Source: Elusimicrobiota bacterium (lineage in GTDB: Bacteria > Elusimicrobiota > Elusimicrobia > Elusimicrobiales > UBA9959). Taken from it: a DNA stretch of 49,269 bases. The DNA lies in the NCBI GenBank assembly GCA_012517285.1, contig JAAYVG010000024.1, forward strand, positions 1 through 49,269, in the 5' to 3' direction. Under the pieces are notes generated by a model. That model did no database searches. It had not been told where the DNA came from and saw only the letters and a program-made list of their open reading frames with translations. Numbering within the stretch: the stretch's first letter is position 1; every line of letters begins with the position of its first letter. Of this stretch, positions 1 through 9,054 are shown in pieces. A program made the translations under genes and the position numbers.

Positions 1-135
1 CGTTTACAGACCTTATTCAGGTATGCTCACTCCTCGTTCCTCGTCTCGCCCGCCTGCCTGCCGAAGCTGTTTCAGCGTAGGCAGGCTTAAAAAATTGGCT
101 AATTTATAGCTCAAATAGACTTTTTCAGTGACCCC
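1..135. mobile_element. Partial MITE-like element, right end only
   Basis: The stretch ends in TTTTTCAGTGACCCC followed by TA. This is the same terminal inverted repeat and TA flank seen at complete copies 17010-17194 and 25818-26181. The left end would lie outside the window. The interior carries a GC-rich palindrome (52-86). No transposase reading frame is present, so it would be non-autonomous. Confidence 0.6.
52..86. repeat. GC-rich palindromic repeat
   Basis: Arms GCCTGCCTGC and GTAGGCAGGC flank a CGAAGCTGTTTCAG centre, giving a strong hairpin. Related palindromes occur at about 13478-13508, 15613-15648 and 18708-18783, so this is a dispersed family of extragenic palindromes in otherwise AT-rich DNA. 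Confidence 0.75.
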
Positions 136-137
136 TA

Positions 138-268
138 AATAACTAGACAACGAGATAACAAAATAACTAATTAGTTCGTCTTCATCTGATGTCTTATCCG
201 TTTTCATCAGTGTATTTAGTCTGTTTACATCTTGATGATTTTTCTTCCCAAATAACTAAATAACTAAT
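138..268. repeat. AT-rich dispersed repeat (AATAACTA type)
   Basis: This gene-free stretch contains repeated AATAACTA, ACGAGATAAC and TTCATCTGATGTC-like segments. They are the reverse complements of TTAGTTATTTGG and GATGAAGACAG segments found around 17025-17150, 25845-25990 and 36880-36950. I see no gene in it. Confidence 0.6.
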
Positions 269-1105
269 TTATTTGAGACTATCTTTGATACTGTCTGTGA
301 TATGTTTAACAGCAAAAAGATTTTTTATATCGTCCTTTAAATCTTTTTTAGGGGTTTCAAGTATTAGCGGAATATTATCAAAGTCTTTAAATGAGAAAAA
401 GTTTTTAAATCCATCAAAACCTATATGTCCTTTGCCTATATGATCATGTCTGTCCGTGTGTGATGATAGTTCTGTTTTAGAATCATTTAGATGTATCAGC
501 TTTATTATACTGATATCATTTATTTCATCCAGAATTTTTATAACACCAGATTTTTTTCTTATATCATATCCTGACTCAAAGGCATGAGCAGTGTCAAGAC
601 AGAGGCCACCAAAAACATTTATATTTTTAAGTGTATTATAAAATTTCATAATATTTCTAAAGTCAGAACCTATACCTGAGGCTGAGTTTTCAATTATTAT
701 CTTTGTTTTTTTGGTTCTTATAACTTTTTTAAAAAAATCTGATAATTCATATATGTTCTCTTCCATAGGTTTTTCACTGTTGCCTTTTATATGAAGAACA
801 TAATAATCAGCGTATATCATATCAGCATTTTTTAATTCTTTGTTTATAAGCTCTCTTGACCTGATGACGGTTTCAGCATTTTTTGAAAGTGGTGTTATAA
901 GATATGATGAGTGAACGATGACCTTTTTTATAGTTGTTTGAGCAATTTCTTTTCTGAATTGATATGCTTCATCTGTTATATCTTTAAAATCCCACATCCT
1001 CGGTGAGTGAAGAAATATCTGGGTTGCAGTTGTGTTTAAAAAAATACATTCTTTTAATGCATTTGATATCCCACCTGATATTGAATTGTGCACTCCTATG
1101 ATCAT
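269..1105 (-). CDS. nfo: Endonuclease IV (AP endonuclease)
   Basis: This is a base-excision-repair endonuclease that cuts the backbone 5' of abasic sites using a three-zinc centre in a TIM barrel. All nine expected metal ligands can be placed: H65, H105, E139, D171, H174, H205, D218, H220 and E250. They lie in recognisable family segments such as GGLCLDTAHAFESGYD, IHLNDSK and DRHDHIGKGHIG. The length (278 aa) is normal. The start codon overlaps the end of pgeF by 4 nt, so the two genes are probably translationally coupled in a minus-strand operon with amrB. Confidence 0.95.
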   Translation of the reverse strand: MIIGVHNSISGGISNALKECIFLNTTATQIFLHSPRMWDFKDITDEAYQFRKEIAQTTIKKVIVHSSYLITPLSKNAETVIRSRELINKELKNADMIYADYYVLHIKGNSEKPMEENIYELSDFFKKVIRTKKTKIIIENSASGIGSDFRNIMKFYNTLKNINVFGGLCLDTAHAFESGYDIRKKSGVIKILDEINDISIIKLIHLNDSKTELSSHTDRHDHIGKGHIGFDGFKNFFSFKDFDNIPLILETPKKDLKDDIKNLFAVKHITDSIKDSLK

Positions 1106-1758
1106 AATCTTATATAGCTTATCTGAAAAGATCTCGTATTTTTATGATATCTGTATGACTGATACTCTTCATTTTTACAGTATGTGCAGTCAGAAGTTAT
1201 ATATATATGATCCTTTGATAAACCAGCTTTGATAAGAAGCTTCCTGTTTATATCTTTGAGGTCAATAAAAAATTTATCATTGATTTTTTTCGGAACAAAA
1301 TCAATCACATTTTTTAGCTCATCAACAACATCCTTACCGACAGTATAACAGTTGCCACATATTGATGGCCCTATAGCTGCAAGGATATCAGCCGAACTGG
1401 ATTTAAAATCAGATTTCATCCTATGAACAGTCTTGTCCACAATATTTTTTGATGTTCCTCTCCATCCTGAGTGAACAGCTGCTACCACATTTCTTTTTTT
1501 ATCATACAGGAGTATTGGGACACAGTCTGCTGTTTTTACTCCAACAGCGATATCTCTTAAATCAGTTATGACAGCATCACCAACAATTTTTTCATCAATC
1601 ATTTCTCTTTCTTTTATAACTATTATATTATCTGTGTGTTTCTGGACTGGAAGAAATAATTTTTTTAGACCAAGCTCATCTGTGCTGTTAATCCTTTTTG
1701 AAAATCCGGCGGATATGTCATATCCTTTGAATATAGGTGGACGAATTATTTTATCCAT
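1102..1758 (-). CDS. pgeF: PgeF/YfiH-family purine nucleoside phosphorylase
   Basis: This belongs to the family once called multicopper polyphenol oxidase or laccase-domain (YfiH), now known to include zinc-dependent purine nucleoside phosphorylases and a peptidoglycan-editing factor. Family signatures are present: H41 in QKHTD, C79 in KTADCVPIL, H96 in AVHSGWRGT, and GPSICGNCYTVG at about 130-141. The length (218 aa) is slightly short but complete. It overlaps nfo by 4 nt and starts 1 nt after amrB ends. The in vivo substrate cannot be told from sequence. Confidence 0.9.
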   Translation of the reverse strand: MDKIIRPPIFKGYDISAGFSKRINSTDELGLKKLFLPVQKHTDNIIVIKEREMIDEKIVGDAVITDLRDIAVGVKTADCVPILLYDKKRNVVAAVHSGWRGTSKNIVDKTVHRMKSDFKSSSADILAAIGPSICGNCYTVGKDVVDELKNVIDFVPKKINDKFFIDLKDINRKLLIKAGLSKDHIYITSDCTYCKNEEYQSYRYHKNTRSFQISYIRL

Positions 1759-1759
1759 A

Positions 1760-2998
1760 TTAAAACACTATTGATGCAAATGAAACAAATCCGCCAAACG
1801 GGTCATCGGCCTGAGCATAATCTAATAGCTCAGGTTTTGACTCAGGTTTTATTGCCTTTACCAATCTTAGAGAGGAATATATTGGCGAGAGTCCACATAT
1901 TCTTGTTGAGTTTTTATCCTTCATAACAGCAGAATAAAAACCATCATAATCAAGCTTTAATATGTATTCAATCTTTTCCCTGTCCTTTTTTTCTATATCT
2001 GATTTGAGCTGTGGTGTTATATTTATGTCATCGCCAAATCTCGGTCCAACATGTGATAGATCTGCACCGGCAATTATCAAGATCTTTTTATCTTTTGATA
2101 TTTCACTGACGAGCCTTTCAATGCTTTTAAACATCTTTTCTATTGAGTCTATCTTTGAAGGGGTTATGTCAGTTGCAAATCTTTCAAACCTTGATGTAAG
2201 TACTGGCAACCATTTTGGTGTGTTTTCGCGCCATATATATTTGATCCATATTGCCTGAAATTCAAGGGAATGTTCATTCTTATGATAATACTCCTCCTCA
2301 TCAGGCTCATACCACAGAATATCCTTAAACTTCTGATAGAGGTCTTTATCTGTTTCAATCTCACCATATGGAGTCTCATAGTTTTTTCGGGTCATTATAA
2401 ACGGACTGTTTCCTCCTCTGTGGGATGTCCCCAATGCTATTATTGTGTCTGGCTTTGATAGCTGATGAAGTTTTGAATATGTTGATGAATAAACCCTTCC
2501 ACCTCTTCTAAAATCTATATGTGGGGATATTGCACCTGATAATGTGTTGGGGGTGATGGATATATCTTTCTCTATTTTATACAATCCTGAGATAAAGGAT
2601 GTGAGTTCTAATGTATCATCAGGATATGATATTCCGCAGTGGCATGGCTTTCTTGTTGTAGCTTTCTTAAAATCATCAATCAGGCTGATTCTCACAGCAG
2701 CTGTTTTTTCATTTTCTAAAAATAGTGCGTTATCAAGCTCTTCTGCAAGATGGATCAATTCTGATTCTGGTAAAAGAACATTTGTTTGCTTCATTATGTT
2801 GCTCTGTATTTCCTTTATTGAATTTGAACCATCAAACATCTGAAGTATCAGCAAAAGCTCAGCTGGCATTGCTAAGTTTTTATTGGTAATTCCCTCTTTG
2901 TCTCTTAGCACTATAAGGCTCATCTGCTTTTTTTCATCCATAGCAGGAAGGATTTCTGTTTCTCGCTTTAAAACAGGTTTGTAGTTTATATCTATCAT
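1760..2998 (-). CDS. amrB: AmmeMemoRadiSam system protein B (MEMO1-like)
   Basis: Residues from about 150 onward match the MEMO1 family, a fold related to class III extradiol dioxygenases. Segments include AISPHIDFRRGG, IIALGTSHRGGNSPF, NEHSLEFQ, IIAGADLSH and DDPFGGFVSFASI. About 110 N-terminal residues precede it and resemble a small PqqD-like winged-helix domain (PAELLLILQMFDGSNSIKEI). The usual partners AmmeA and the radical SAM component are not in the window. It is the first gene of the minus-strand operon. Its ATG lies 6 nt after a TAAAAT box on the minus strand, so the mRNA may be leaderless. The biochemical role of the family is still unclear. Confidence 0.85.
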   Translation of the reverse strand: MIDINYKPVLKRETEILPAMDEKKQMSLIVLRDKEGITNKNLAMPAELLLILQMFDGSNSIKEIQSNIMKQTNVLLPESELIHLAEELDNALFLENEKTAAVRISLIDDFKKATTRKPCHCGISYPDDTLELTSFISGLYKIEKDISITPNTLSGAISPHIDFRRGGRVYSSTYSKLHQLSKPDTIIALGTSHRGGNSPFIMTRKNYETPYGEIETDKDLYQKFKDILWYEPDEEEYYHKNEHSLEFQAIWIKYIWRENTPKWLPVLTSRFERFATDITPSKIDSIEKMFKSIERLVSEISKDKKILIIAGADLSHVGPRFGDDINITPQLKSDIEKKDREKIEYILKLDYDGFYSAVMKDKNSTRICGLSPIYSSLRLVKAIKPESKPELLDYAQADDPFGGFVSFASIVF

Positions 2999-3017
2999 AA
3001 ATATATTTTATATTTTT

Positions 3018-3046
3018 TTGTAAGAAGTAAATTAATTTTGTATAAT
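3018..3046 (+). promoter_or_regulatory. Sigma70-type promoter of rpmB, nearly leaderless
   Basis: TTGTAA (3018-3023), a 17-nt spacer and TATAAT (3041-3046). The ATG of rpmB is only 9 nt downstream of the -10 box, with no Shine-Dalgarno sequence between, so the mRNA leader would be about 3 nt. Confidence 0.6.
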
Positions 3047-3055
3047 TTAATTATT

Positions 3056-3247
3056 ATGGCATACAAATGTAAAATATGTGGAAAATCCGCAAGAAGCGGC
3101 AAAAGTTACAGTCACTCCAATAGATCTTCTTTAAGGAAGTTCAAGCCAAATTTACAGAGGCAGAAGATTGTATTGGATGGAAAGGTTACAACCTGTTATG
3201 TTTGCACAACCTGTATAAAGAGCAACAGAATAACCAAATCCGTATAA
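3056..3247 (+). CDS. rpmB: 50S ribosomal protein L28, zinc-binding type
   Basis: The 63-aa protein has the L28 signature MAYKCKICGKSARSG and a second cysteine cluster CYVCTTC, so it is the four-Cys zinc-ribbon form. A further ATG 18 nt upstream would add MYNLII, but family alignment and the position of the -10 box favour 3056. The gene is divergent from amrB and stands alone. Its start lacks a Shine-Dalgarno motif. Confidence 0.92.
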   Translation: MAYKCKICGKSARSGKSYSHSNRSSLRKFKPNLQRQKIVLDGKVTTCYVCTTCIKSNRITKSV

Positions 3248-3287
3248 CTGTGGCAGACCTGCTTTTGAAAAAAATCAAAAAAAGTTA

Positions 3288-3316
3288 TTGACAAAGGGAT
3301 AGTAAATTAATATTAT
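3288..3316 (+). promoter_or_regulatory. Sigma70-type promoter of the SWIB gene
   Basis: Perfect TTGACA (3288-3293), a 17-nt spacer and TATTAT (3311-3316). A second TATAAT lies at 3324-3329. The start codon at 3351 has a good AGGAGG ribosome binding site, so this transcript has a conventional leader. Confidence 0.6.
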
Positions 3317-3350
3317 TGTATTATATAATTAGTTTTTAGCAGGAGGAAAA

Positions 3351-3620
3351 ATGGCAGCAAAAACGAAAAAGACAGCGAATGCGAAGTTTATGGCACCTGT
3401 TACACCGGATGAAATTCTTGGAGAGATAGTTGGCGCAAAACCACTTCCAAGAACTCAGATAACAAAAAAGATATGGGACTATATAAAGAAAAACGGTTTA
3501 CAGGACAAAAAAAATAAGAGAATGATAAACACTGATGAAAAATTAGCAAAGGTGTTTGGAAATAAGAAACAGATAAGTATGTTTGAAATAGCTGTTTATG
3601 TTAAAAAACATGTAAAATAA
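3351..3620 (+). CDS. SWIB/MDM2-domain protein
   Basis: This is a stand-alone 89-aa SWIB domain with a short basic N-terminal tail (MAAKTKKTANAK). Typical features are LPRTQITKKIWDYIKKNGLQDKKNKRMINTDEKL (about residues 33-66) and FEIAVYVKKHVK at the end. Eukaryotic SWIB domains act in chromatin complexes. Small bacterial versions (known from chlamydiae and others) are suspected DNA-binding proteins, with no confirmed role here. An AGGAGG ribosome binding site precedes the ATG and a strong terminator follows, so it is monocistronic. It is probably well expressed. Confidence 0.88.
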   Translation: MAAKTKKTANAKFMAPVTPDEILGEIVGAKPLPRTQITKKIWDYIKKNGLQDKKNKRMINTDEKLAKVFGNKKQISMFEIAVYVKKHVK

Positions 3621-3640
3621 AACAGGCTTGTGCTTTAGAT

Positions 3641-3680
3641 AAAGGGCAGTTTTTTTAAAAAAACTGCCCTTTTTATTTTT
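3641..3680. terminator. Rho-independent terminator after the SWIB gene
   Basis: AAAGGGCAGTTTTTTT is followed directly by its perfect inverted copy AAAAAAACTGCCCTTT, then TTATTTTT. The long A/T flanks would let it work in both directions. Confidence 0.9.
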
Positions 3681-3744
3681 ACAATAAATTAATATAATAT
3701 ATAGAGATTGTTAGATGTTGTTTAAATTTAAGGAGCAAAATATT

Positions 3745-5097
3745 ATGAAAAATGATATAGGCGAAGCAAAAGGAAAATTAGCGGTTTTAATTCCCGGTAT
3801 GGGAGCTGTTACAAGTACACTCATAGCTGGAGTTGAGATGTATAAGAAAGGGATTGGTAAGCCATTTGGTTCTGTTACCCAGATGCAAAGAATAAGGCTT
3901 GGCAAGAGATATGAGAACAGAAATCCTCTTATAAAAGATTTTATTCCGCTTTCGGATTTAAATGACCTTGTCTTTGGTGGATGGGATATATATGATGATA
4001 CAATTTACCAAGCAGCATTGAAGTGCGAGGTTTTTGCTGAGGAGCAGTTAAGGCCTGTTAAAGAAGAGCTTTCAAGGATAAAGCCAATGCCTGCTGTGTT
4101 TGATAAAAAATTTGTTAAAAACTTAAATCCTATAATTATGAAAAAAGCCAAGACCAAGATGGACTTGGCAGAGCTTTTGATGAAGGATATAAAGGATTTT
4201 TGTGAGAAAAATAAAGCAGCGAGGGCTGTTGGTGTATGGGCAGCATCTACTGAGGTTTTTATTGAGGAGAGCGATGTTCATACCTCTTTAAAGAAGTTTG
4301 AGGAAGGACTTAAGAAAAATTCTCCATACATATCACCATCCATGATCTATGCTTATGCAATGCTCAAGATGAATGTGCCTTTTGCAATGGGTGCACCAAA
4401 TCTAAGCGTTGACATCCCTGCTATGATGGAGCTTGCTGAGTTAAATCATACGCCTATAGCTGGAAAGGATTTTAAAACAGGCCAAACTCTGATGAAGACA
4501 ATAATTGCGCCGGGGCTTAAAGCAAGGATGCTTGGGATAAAGGGATGGTATTCTACAAATATTTTAGGTAATCGTGATGGCCTTGTCCTTGATGATGCCG
4601 GTTCTTTTAAGACTAAGGAAAAGAGCAAAAAATCAGTGCTTGCTAGCATACTTGAGCCAGAGCTTTATCCAGAACTTTATTCTGATCTCTATCACAAGGT
4701 TAGAATAGATTACTATCCTCCAAGGGGTGATGCTAAAGAGGGATGGGATAATATAGATATTTTTGGCTGGATGAATATGCCAATGCAGATAAAAATAAAC
4801 TTTTTATGCAGGGACTCAATACTTGCAGCCCCTGTGATGTTGGATATACTGCTCTGTATGGATTTGGCAAAAAGAGCAGGGCTCAAGGGAATTCAGGAGT
4901 GGCTTAGCTTTTTCTTTAAGTCGCCAATCCACAGGCCAGATCTGATACCTGAGAACAATCTTTTTATTCAGCATGTAAAATTCAAAAACACGCTCAGGCT
5001 TATTATGCACGAAGAAGTTTTAGATCACAGCGGATTGGATTACTATGAGAATAGGTTCAAGCCTATTCAGGCAAAGCCTCCTAAAAAAACTAAATGA
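3745..5097 (+). CDS. ino1: Inositol-3-phosphate synthase
   Basis: The enzyme converts glucose 6-phosphate to 1L-myo-inositol 3-phosphate with NAD. It supplies inositol for phospholipids or solutes. The N-terminal Rossmann segment KLAVLIPGMGAVTSTLIAG, PNLSVDIPAM, AGKDFKTGQT and the middle segment GWYSTNILGNRDGLVL are characteristic. I chose 3745 because AGGAG lies 9 nt upstream; the longer frame from 3715 has no ribosome binding site. The length (450 aa) is normal. Its stop overlaps the bamA start (ATGA), which is an unusual pairing of inositol and outer-membrane assembly genes. A TATAAT at 3693-3698 may be the -10 box. Confidence 0.9.
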   Translation: MKNDIGEAKGKLAVLIPGMGAVTSTLIAGVEMYKKGIGKPFGSVTQMQRIRLGKRYENRNPLIKDFIPLSDLNDLVFGGWDIYDDTIYQAALKCEVFAEEQLRPVKEELSRIKPMPAVFDKKFVKNLNPIIMKKAKTKMDLAELLMKDIKDFCEKNKAARAVGVWAASTEVFIEESDVHTSLKKFEEGLKKNSPYISPSMIYAYAMLKMNVPFAMGAPNLSVDIPAMMELAELNHTPIAGKDFKTGQTLMKTIIAPGLKARMLGIKGWYSTNILGNRDGLVLDDAGSFKTKEKSKKSVLASILEPELYPELYSDLYHKVRIDYYPPRGDAKEGWDNIDIFGWMNMPMQIKINFLCRDSILAAPVMLDILLCMDLAKRAGLKGIQEWLSFFFKSPIHRPDLIPENNLFIQHVKFKNTLRLIMHEEVLDHSGLDYYENRFKPIQAKPPKKTK

Positions 5098-7409
5098 GAT
5101 TTATCCTTTTCCTCTTGATGCTTATTCCTGCCTCAGGCTTTAGTGATGAGTTATTACCCTCATCAAAGGGGCCATGGCAGGTTAATGAGATTGAAATTGT
5201 TGGACTAAAAAATATAAAGCCAAAGTTGATCCTTAAAACCGTTAAGGCAAAGAAGGGTAAGCTTTATTACGAGGAAGATAAAAGGGTTGATGTAGAAAAC
5301 CTAATGAATCTTGGTAATCTGGAAAGAGCAGGGGTTGAGTTGATCTATTCAGAGGATAAATCAATAAATAAAAAAAATTATGACCTTTTAGGAGATACAA
5401 ATCCAGTGAAGGTTGTATATACCATTCAGGAAAAACCATACATAGAAAAAATAAACATCATCGGCTCAAAAAAAATATCAAAATCAAGCATTAAGTCTGA
5501 GATGAGTTTGAGTGAGGATGATTTTTATGATGAGCTTAAAATCAGGGATGATATAAAAAAAATATATGATAAGTACAAGGAGAAGGGTTTTATAACCGCA
5601 AAAATTGACTATTCTGTTGATATAGATACCCCAACAAGCAAAGTTGTTATAGATATAAAAATAAATGAGGGAGAGAAGGTAACCATAAGAAATGTTTCAA
5701 TAAGTGGAATTAAATCATTCAAAGAAAAAAAGATAATAAAGCTTATGAAAAATAGGCCTAAAAAAACATACTCTGAGACCGACTGGAACAATGATATCAA
5801 GGCTGTTGAGAGTTTTTATAAAAACAATGGTTTTATGAACTTTAAAGTACTCAATGCCACGATGACTTTTGTGGAAAATAAATATATGGATGTTAAAATA
5901 GATATTGATGAGGGAAACAGATATAAGTTTGGTGATGCAATATTCTCAGGCAATAGCCTTTACACATCAGAGGAGCTTTCTCAGCTTGTTGATTACAAAA
6001 AGGGAGTTATGTATGACGAGGAAAAGCTTTTAACAACTATATCAAATATTCAGGAGAAGTATGCTGATAAGGGATATTTGAGGGTTGCAATTTCAACATA
6101 TGCCGTTTATGAAAACAATGTTGCTAATATTGATTTTATAATTGAGGAAAACTATCCAATATATGTGAGATATATTGACGTGGAGGGCAATAAATCAACA
6201 AAAACAAAGGTCTTTAAAAGAGAGATAGTTCAGAAGGAAGGAGATGTTTTTTCAATGTCCAAGATAAGAAGAAGCCAGGAAAAGATCTTTAATTTAGGTT
6301 TTATAGATAATGTTGAGCCGATGATAAATCCAACAAACTCGCCTGACACTGTGGATATAGTTTTTGATGTAACTGAGGGCAAGCCTGGTATGCTTACAGC
6401 AGGTGCAGGATTGTCATCACGCGATGGCCTTGTTGGAATGCTTTCAATATCTCATATGAATCTCTTTGGACTTGCTCAGAGACTATCACTTTCATGGAAC
6501 TTTGGTAAAAAGGTTAATGATTATTCTGTGTCATGGACTGATCCGTGGTTTATGGATAAACCAACATCGCTTGGTTTGAGTCTTTTCAATAACAGAACAT
6601 ACAACTCATATTCTACAACATCATCAGCATATACTGAAAAGAAAACTGGTGGTAGTGTTCTTGTAGGACCAAGGTTTGAGGATGATAAATATGCTCTGAG
6701 TTTTAAATATACCTATGAGAGAGTAAAAATTACTGATGTGGATGATATATACAAAGATAGAATAGCTGAGGGAACGAGTGTTCAGTCATCTATATCAATA
6801 GATTTTACAAGGGATACGAGGGACTATATATGGGATCCAACGAGAGGAACAAAGCTAAGTCTTGGAGTCGAATTATATGGAGGACTTCTTGGTGGGGATA
6901 TGGATCTTTACAAACCAAACATCTCCTACTCATATAATAAAAAATTGTTTTCGCTCGGTGACTGGCCGTTTGTTTTCTCATTTGCTTCAAGATTCGGTTT
7001 TGTATCACGGTTTGGTTCTACAAAATCGGTCCCTGTCTATGAAAAATATTTTTTAGGTGGGGCTGATAGCATAAGGGGATATGAAAATACCGGTCAGATA
7101 GGTCCTGATGATGGTGGGAAAATTTATTCAGTAACAAATTTTGAGTTTAAATTTCCGCTTGCACGAGAAAAGAAGCGAACCATAGTCCAGTGGGCATTTT
7201 TCTTTGATATTGGAAATAGCTGGAACAGGTTTGATGATATAACAACAAAGATAGGTTCTGAGACTAACTATCTAAAAACTGGAGCAGGGTTTGGAATAAG
7301 ATTTACAACTCCGGCATTTCCTATAAGACTTGACTGGGGATATGGTTTCAACCATAAGACTGGCGAACAGCTTTCTGATATATACTTCACTCTCGGAAAT
7401 CTGTTTTAA
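5094..7409 (+). CDS. bamA: Outer membrane assembly factor BamA (Omp85)
   Basis: This is the central outer-membrane protein-insertion machine. It has a signal peptide (MRFILFLLMLIPASGFS), then a series of POTRA domains to about residue 430 (for example VNEIEIVGLKNIKPKLI, VRYIDVEGNKSTKTKVFKREI). A C-terminal beta-barrel of the bacterial surface antigen family follows, with the diagnostic LGGADSIRGYENTG loop (about 653-666). The protein ends in Phe as expected for an outer-membrane beta-signal. It overlaps ino1 by 4 nt. Its presence is strong evidence for a diderm cell. No other Bam gene is in the window. Confidence 0.92.
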   Translation: MRFILFLLMLIPASGFSDELLPSSKGPWQVNEIEIVGLKNIKPKLILKTVKAKKGKLYYEEDKRVDVENLMNLGNLERAGVELIYSEDKSINKKNYDLLGDTNPVKVVYTIQEKPYIEKINIIGSKKISKSSIKSEMSLSEDDFYDELKIRDDIKKIYDKYKEKGFITAKIDYSVDIDTPTSKVVIDIKINEGEKVTIRNVSISGIKSFKEKKIIKLMKNRPKKTYSETDWNNDIKAVESFYKNNGFMNFKVLNATMTFVENKYMDVKIDIDEGNRYKFGDAIFSGNSLYTSEELSQLVDYKKGVMYDEEKLLTTISNIQEKYADKGYLRVAISTYAVYENNVANIDFIIEENYPIYVRYIDVEGNKSTKTKVFKREIVQKEGDVFSMSKIRRSQEKIFNLGFIDNVEPMINPTNSPDTVDIVFDVTEGKPGMLTAGAGLSSRDGLVGMLSISHMNLFGLAQRLSLSWNFGKKVNDYSVSWTDPWFMDKPTSLGLSLFNNRTYNSYSTTSSAYTEKKTGGSVLVGPRFEDDKYALSFKYTYERVKITDVDDIYKDRIAEGTSVQSSISIDFTRDTRDYIWDPTRGTKLSLGVELYGGLLGGDMDLYKPNISYSYNKKLFSLGDWPFVFSFASRFGFVSRFGSTKSVPVYEKYFLGGADSIRGYENTGQIGPDDGGKIYSVTNFEFKFPLAREKKRTIVQWAFFFDIGNSWNRFDDITTKIGSETNYLKTGAGFGIRFTTPAFPIRLDWGYGFNHKTGEQLSDIYFTLGNLF

Positions 7410-7440
7410 TAGAATTCAATATACAATTTAAAAAAATACA

Positions 7441-7465
7441 ACCTGATATAAAAATAAAATCAGGT
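7441..7465. other. Small hairpin between bamA and nfeD
   Basis: ACCTGAT and ATCAGGT form a 7-bp stem around an A/T loop. There is no following T-run, so it is not a convincing terminator. A TATAAT at 7482-7487 may be the -10 box for the downstream gene. The leader of the gene at 37785 carries a similar ACCTGAA/TTCAGGT stem. Confidence 0.35.
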
Positions 7466-7546
7466 AACTGTCAAAAAAATGTATAATTTAAAGTAGATAA
7501 TGCCTCAATGTTAAGTTGAAGGTGTGATAAATATCTGTGAGGATTT

Positions 7547-8911
7547 ATGATGAAAAAAGTTTTTGTTGCTTTGTTTTTATTTCTTGTCTCTAACCTGACT
7601 TCTTTTTCGATTGATACATCATATTTAAAGTCAAAGGAGACAAAGGATTATAATATCAAGAATGTTCTTGTAGCAACGTATTCCGGGGTTATAATACCGG
7701 TTGCTGCAGAGTACATCGGTTCTGCAGTGGACAAACTTAATAGTGAAGATTTTGATCTTATGGTTCTGCAGCTTGATACCCCAGGTGGGCTTGATGCATC
7801 AATGAGGGAAATAATAAAAAAGATGTTAGCCTCTAAAAAACCTGTGGTGGTTTATGTCTATCCTGATGGTGCAAGAGCAGCTTCAGCCGGTGTTTTTATA
7901 ACCATGGCATCAAATATTGCAGCAATGAGTCCATCCACAAACATTGGAGCAGCGCATCCTGTTATGCTCGGTGGTGGAATAGACCTTGATCCTCAGAAGG
8001 ATAAGAATAAGGATAAAAAAGAAAGTTCAACTATGGAAGAAAAGGTATTAAATGATGCAAAGGCTTATATAAGATCAATATGTCAACACAAGAACAGGAA
8101 TGTTGACTGGGCAGTGAATGCTGTTACAAAGAGCGATTCCATAACCGCTAAGGAAGCACTTGATCGCAATGTTATAGAGTTTGTTGCAAAGGATCTGAAT
8201 GATCTCCTCAGTCAGCTGAATGGGTTTAGGTTGGATAATTTTGGTGTTTTTAGGAGTGATAAGATCGATAAAATAATATACTTTGATCAGACAAAGAGGC
8301 AGAAATTTTTATCCACGATAACCGATCCAAACATAGCGATGCTGCTTATGAGTGTGGGTGCAATAGGTATTTTTATTGAGCTTTATAACCCAGGTTTAAT
8401 ACTGCCTGGAGTTGTTGGAGCTGTTTCGCTTGTGATAGGGCTTTATTCATTTCAAACATTAACTGCAAATTTTGCCGGAGTTTTGCTCATACTGCTCGGT
8501 TTTGTATTCTTTATTGCTGAGATTAAGTTTATGAGTTATGGACTTTTGACATTTGCCGGGGTTGCCTCTGTGGTACTGGGTGCAACGATGTTGTTCAAAG
8601 GAACACCTGATGTCAGTGGCATAGGAGTTGATATGGGATTTTTAACAACAAACCTTATAGGAATTATAATAATTGTTTTTGTTCTGGCGTATATTGTTGT
8701 AAAGGCACATATGAGAAAGGTGGAAACAGGAAAAGAGGCTATGATTGGCAAAAAAGTTATGACAAAAACAAAACTTTCACCAAATGGAAAAGTGATTGTG
8801 GATGGTGAGTGGTGGGATGCAGAGAGTTTGGATGGAGATATTGATGAAGGCTCTCTGGTTGAGATTATTTCTATTGACGGATTTAAGGTTAATGTAAAAA
8901 AAGTAGTATAA
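7547..8911 (+). CDS. nfeD: NfeD-family membrane-bound serine protease
   Basis: This is a ClpP/SppA-like serine protease fused to membrane helices and a C-terminal OB-fold NfeD domain (full-length NfeD1b type). After a signal peptide, the protease domain shows LDTPGGLDASMREI, ARAASAGVFITMAS (nucleophile Ser in AASAG) and MSPSTNIGAAHPV. Several hydrophobic segments (about 275-385) precede the soluble tail ending in VEIISIDGFKVNVKKVV. Members are linked to membrane protein quality control, often with a stomatin partner, which I do not see here. It starts at MMKK with a weak GGA upstream. A large repeat tract follows it. Confidence 0.88.
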   Translation: MMKKVFVALFLFLVSNLTSFSIDTSYLKSKETKDYNIKNVLVATYSGVIIPVAAEYIGSAVDKLNSEDFDLMVLQLDTPGGLDASMREIIKKMLASKKPVVVYVYPDGARAASAGVFITMASNIAAMSPSTNIGAAHPVMLGGGIDLDPQKDKNKDKKESSTMEEKVLNDAKAYIRSICQHKNRNVDWAVNAVTKSDSITAKEALDRNVIEFVAKDLNDLLSQLNGFRLDNFGVFRSDKIDKIIYFDQTKRQKFLSTITDPNIAMLLMSVGAIGIFIELYNPGLILPGVVGAVSLVIGLYSFQTLTANFAGVLLILLGFVFFIAEIKFMSYGLLTFAGVASVVLGATMLFKGTPDVSGIGVDMGFLTTNLIGIIIIVFVLAYIVVKAHMRKVETGKEAMIGKKVMTKTKLSPNGKVIVDGEWWDAESLDGDIDEGSLVEIISIDGFKVNVKKVV

Positions 8912-8913
8912 CA

Positions 8914-9042
8914 GAGATCAGAAGTCAGATGTCGGAAGTCAGAACTCAGAGGACAGAATACAGAATTTAAGGAAATTCCTTATTTGTCTGTCTTCTGATT
9001 TCTGTTTTCTGACCTCTGTTTTCTGTCTTCTGATAACTGTTT
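8914..9042. repeat. CAGAAGT/ACTTCTG repeat tract with 30-bp core (inverted copy)
   Basis: Degenerate CAGAAGT-like units on the left and TCTTCTGAT/TCTGT-like units on the right surround a 30-bp core at 8961-8990. The core is the exact reverse complement of 17321-17350. The whole tract could fold into a long imperfect hairpin. It stops just before the AGGAGG of clpC. Confidence 0.8.
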
Positions 9043-9054
9043 ATAGGAGGAATT

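Noticed and set aside
13-207. 64-aa minus-strand frame at the window start
   Set aside because: It is built of dispersed repeat and palindrome sequence with no protein-like composition.
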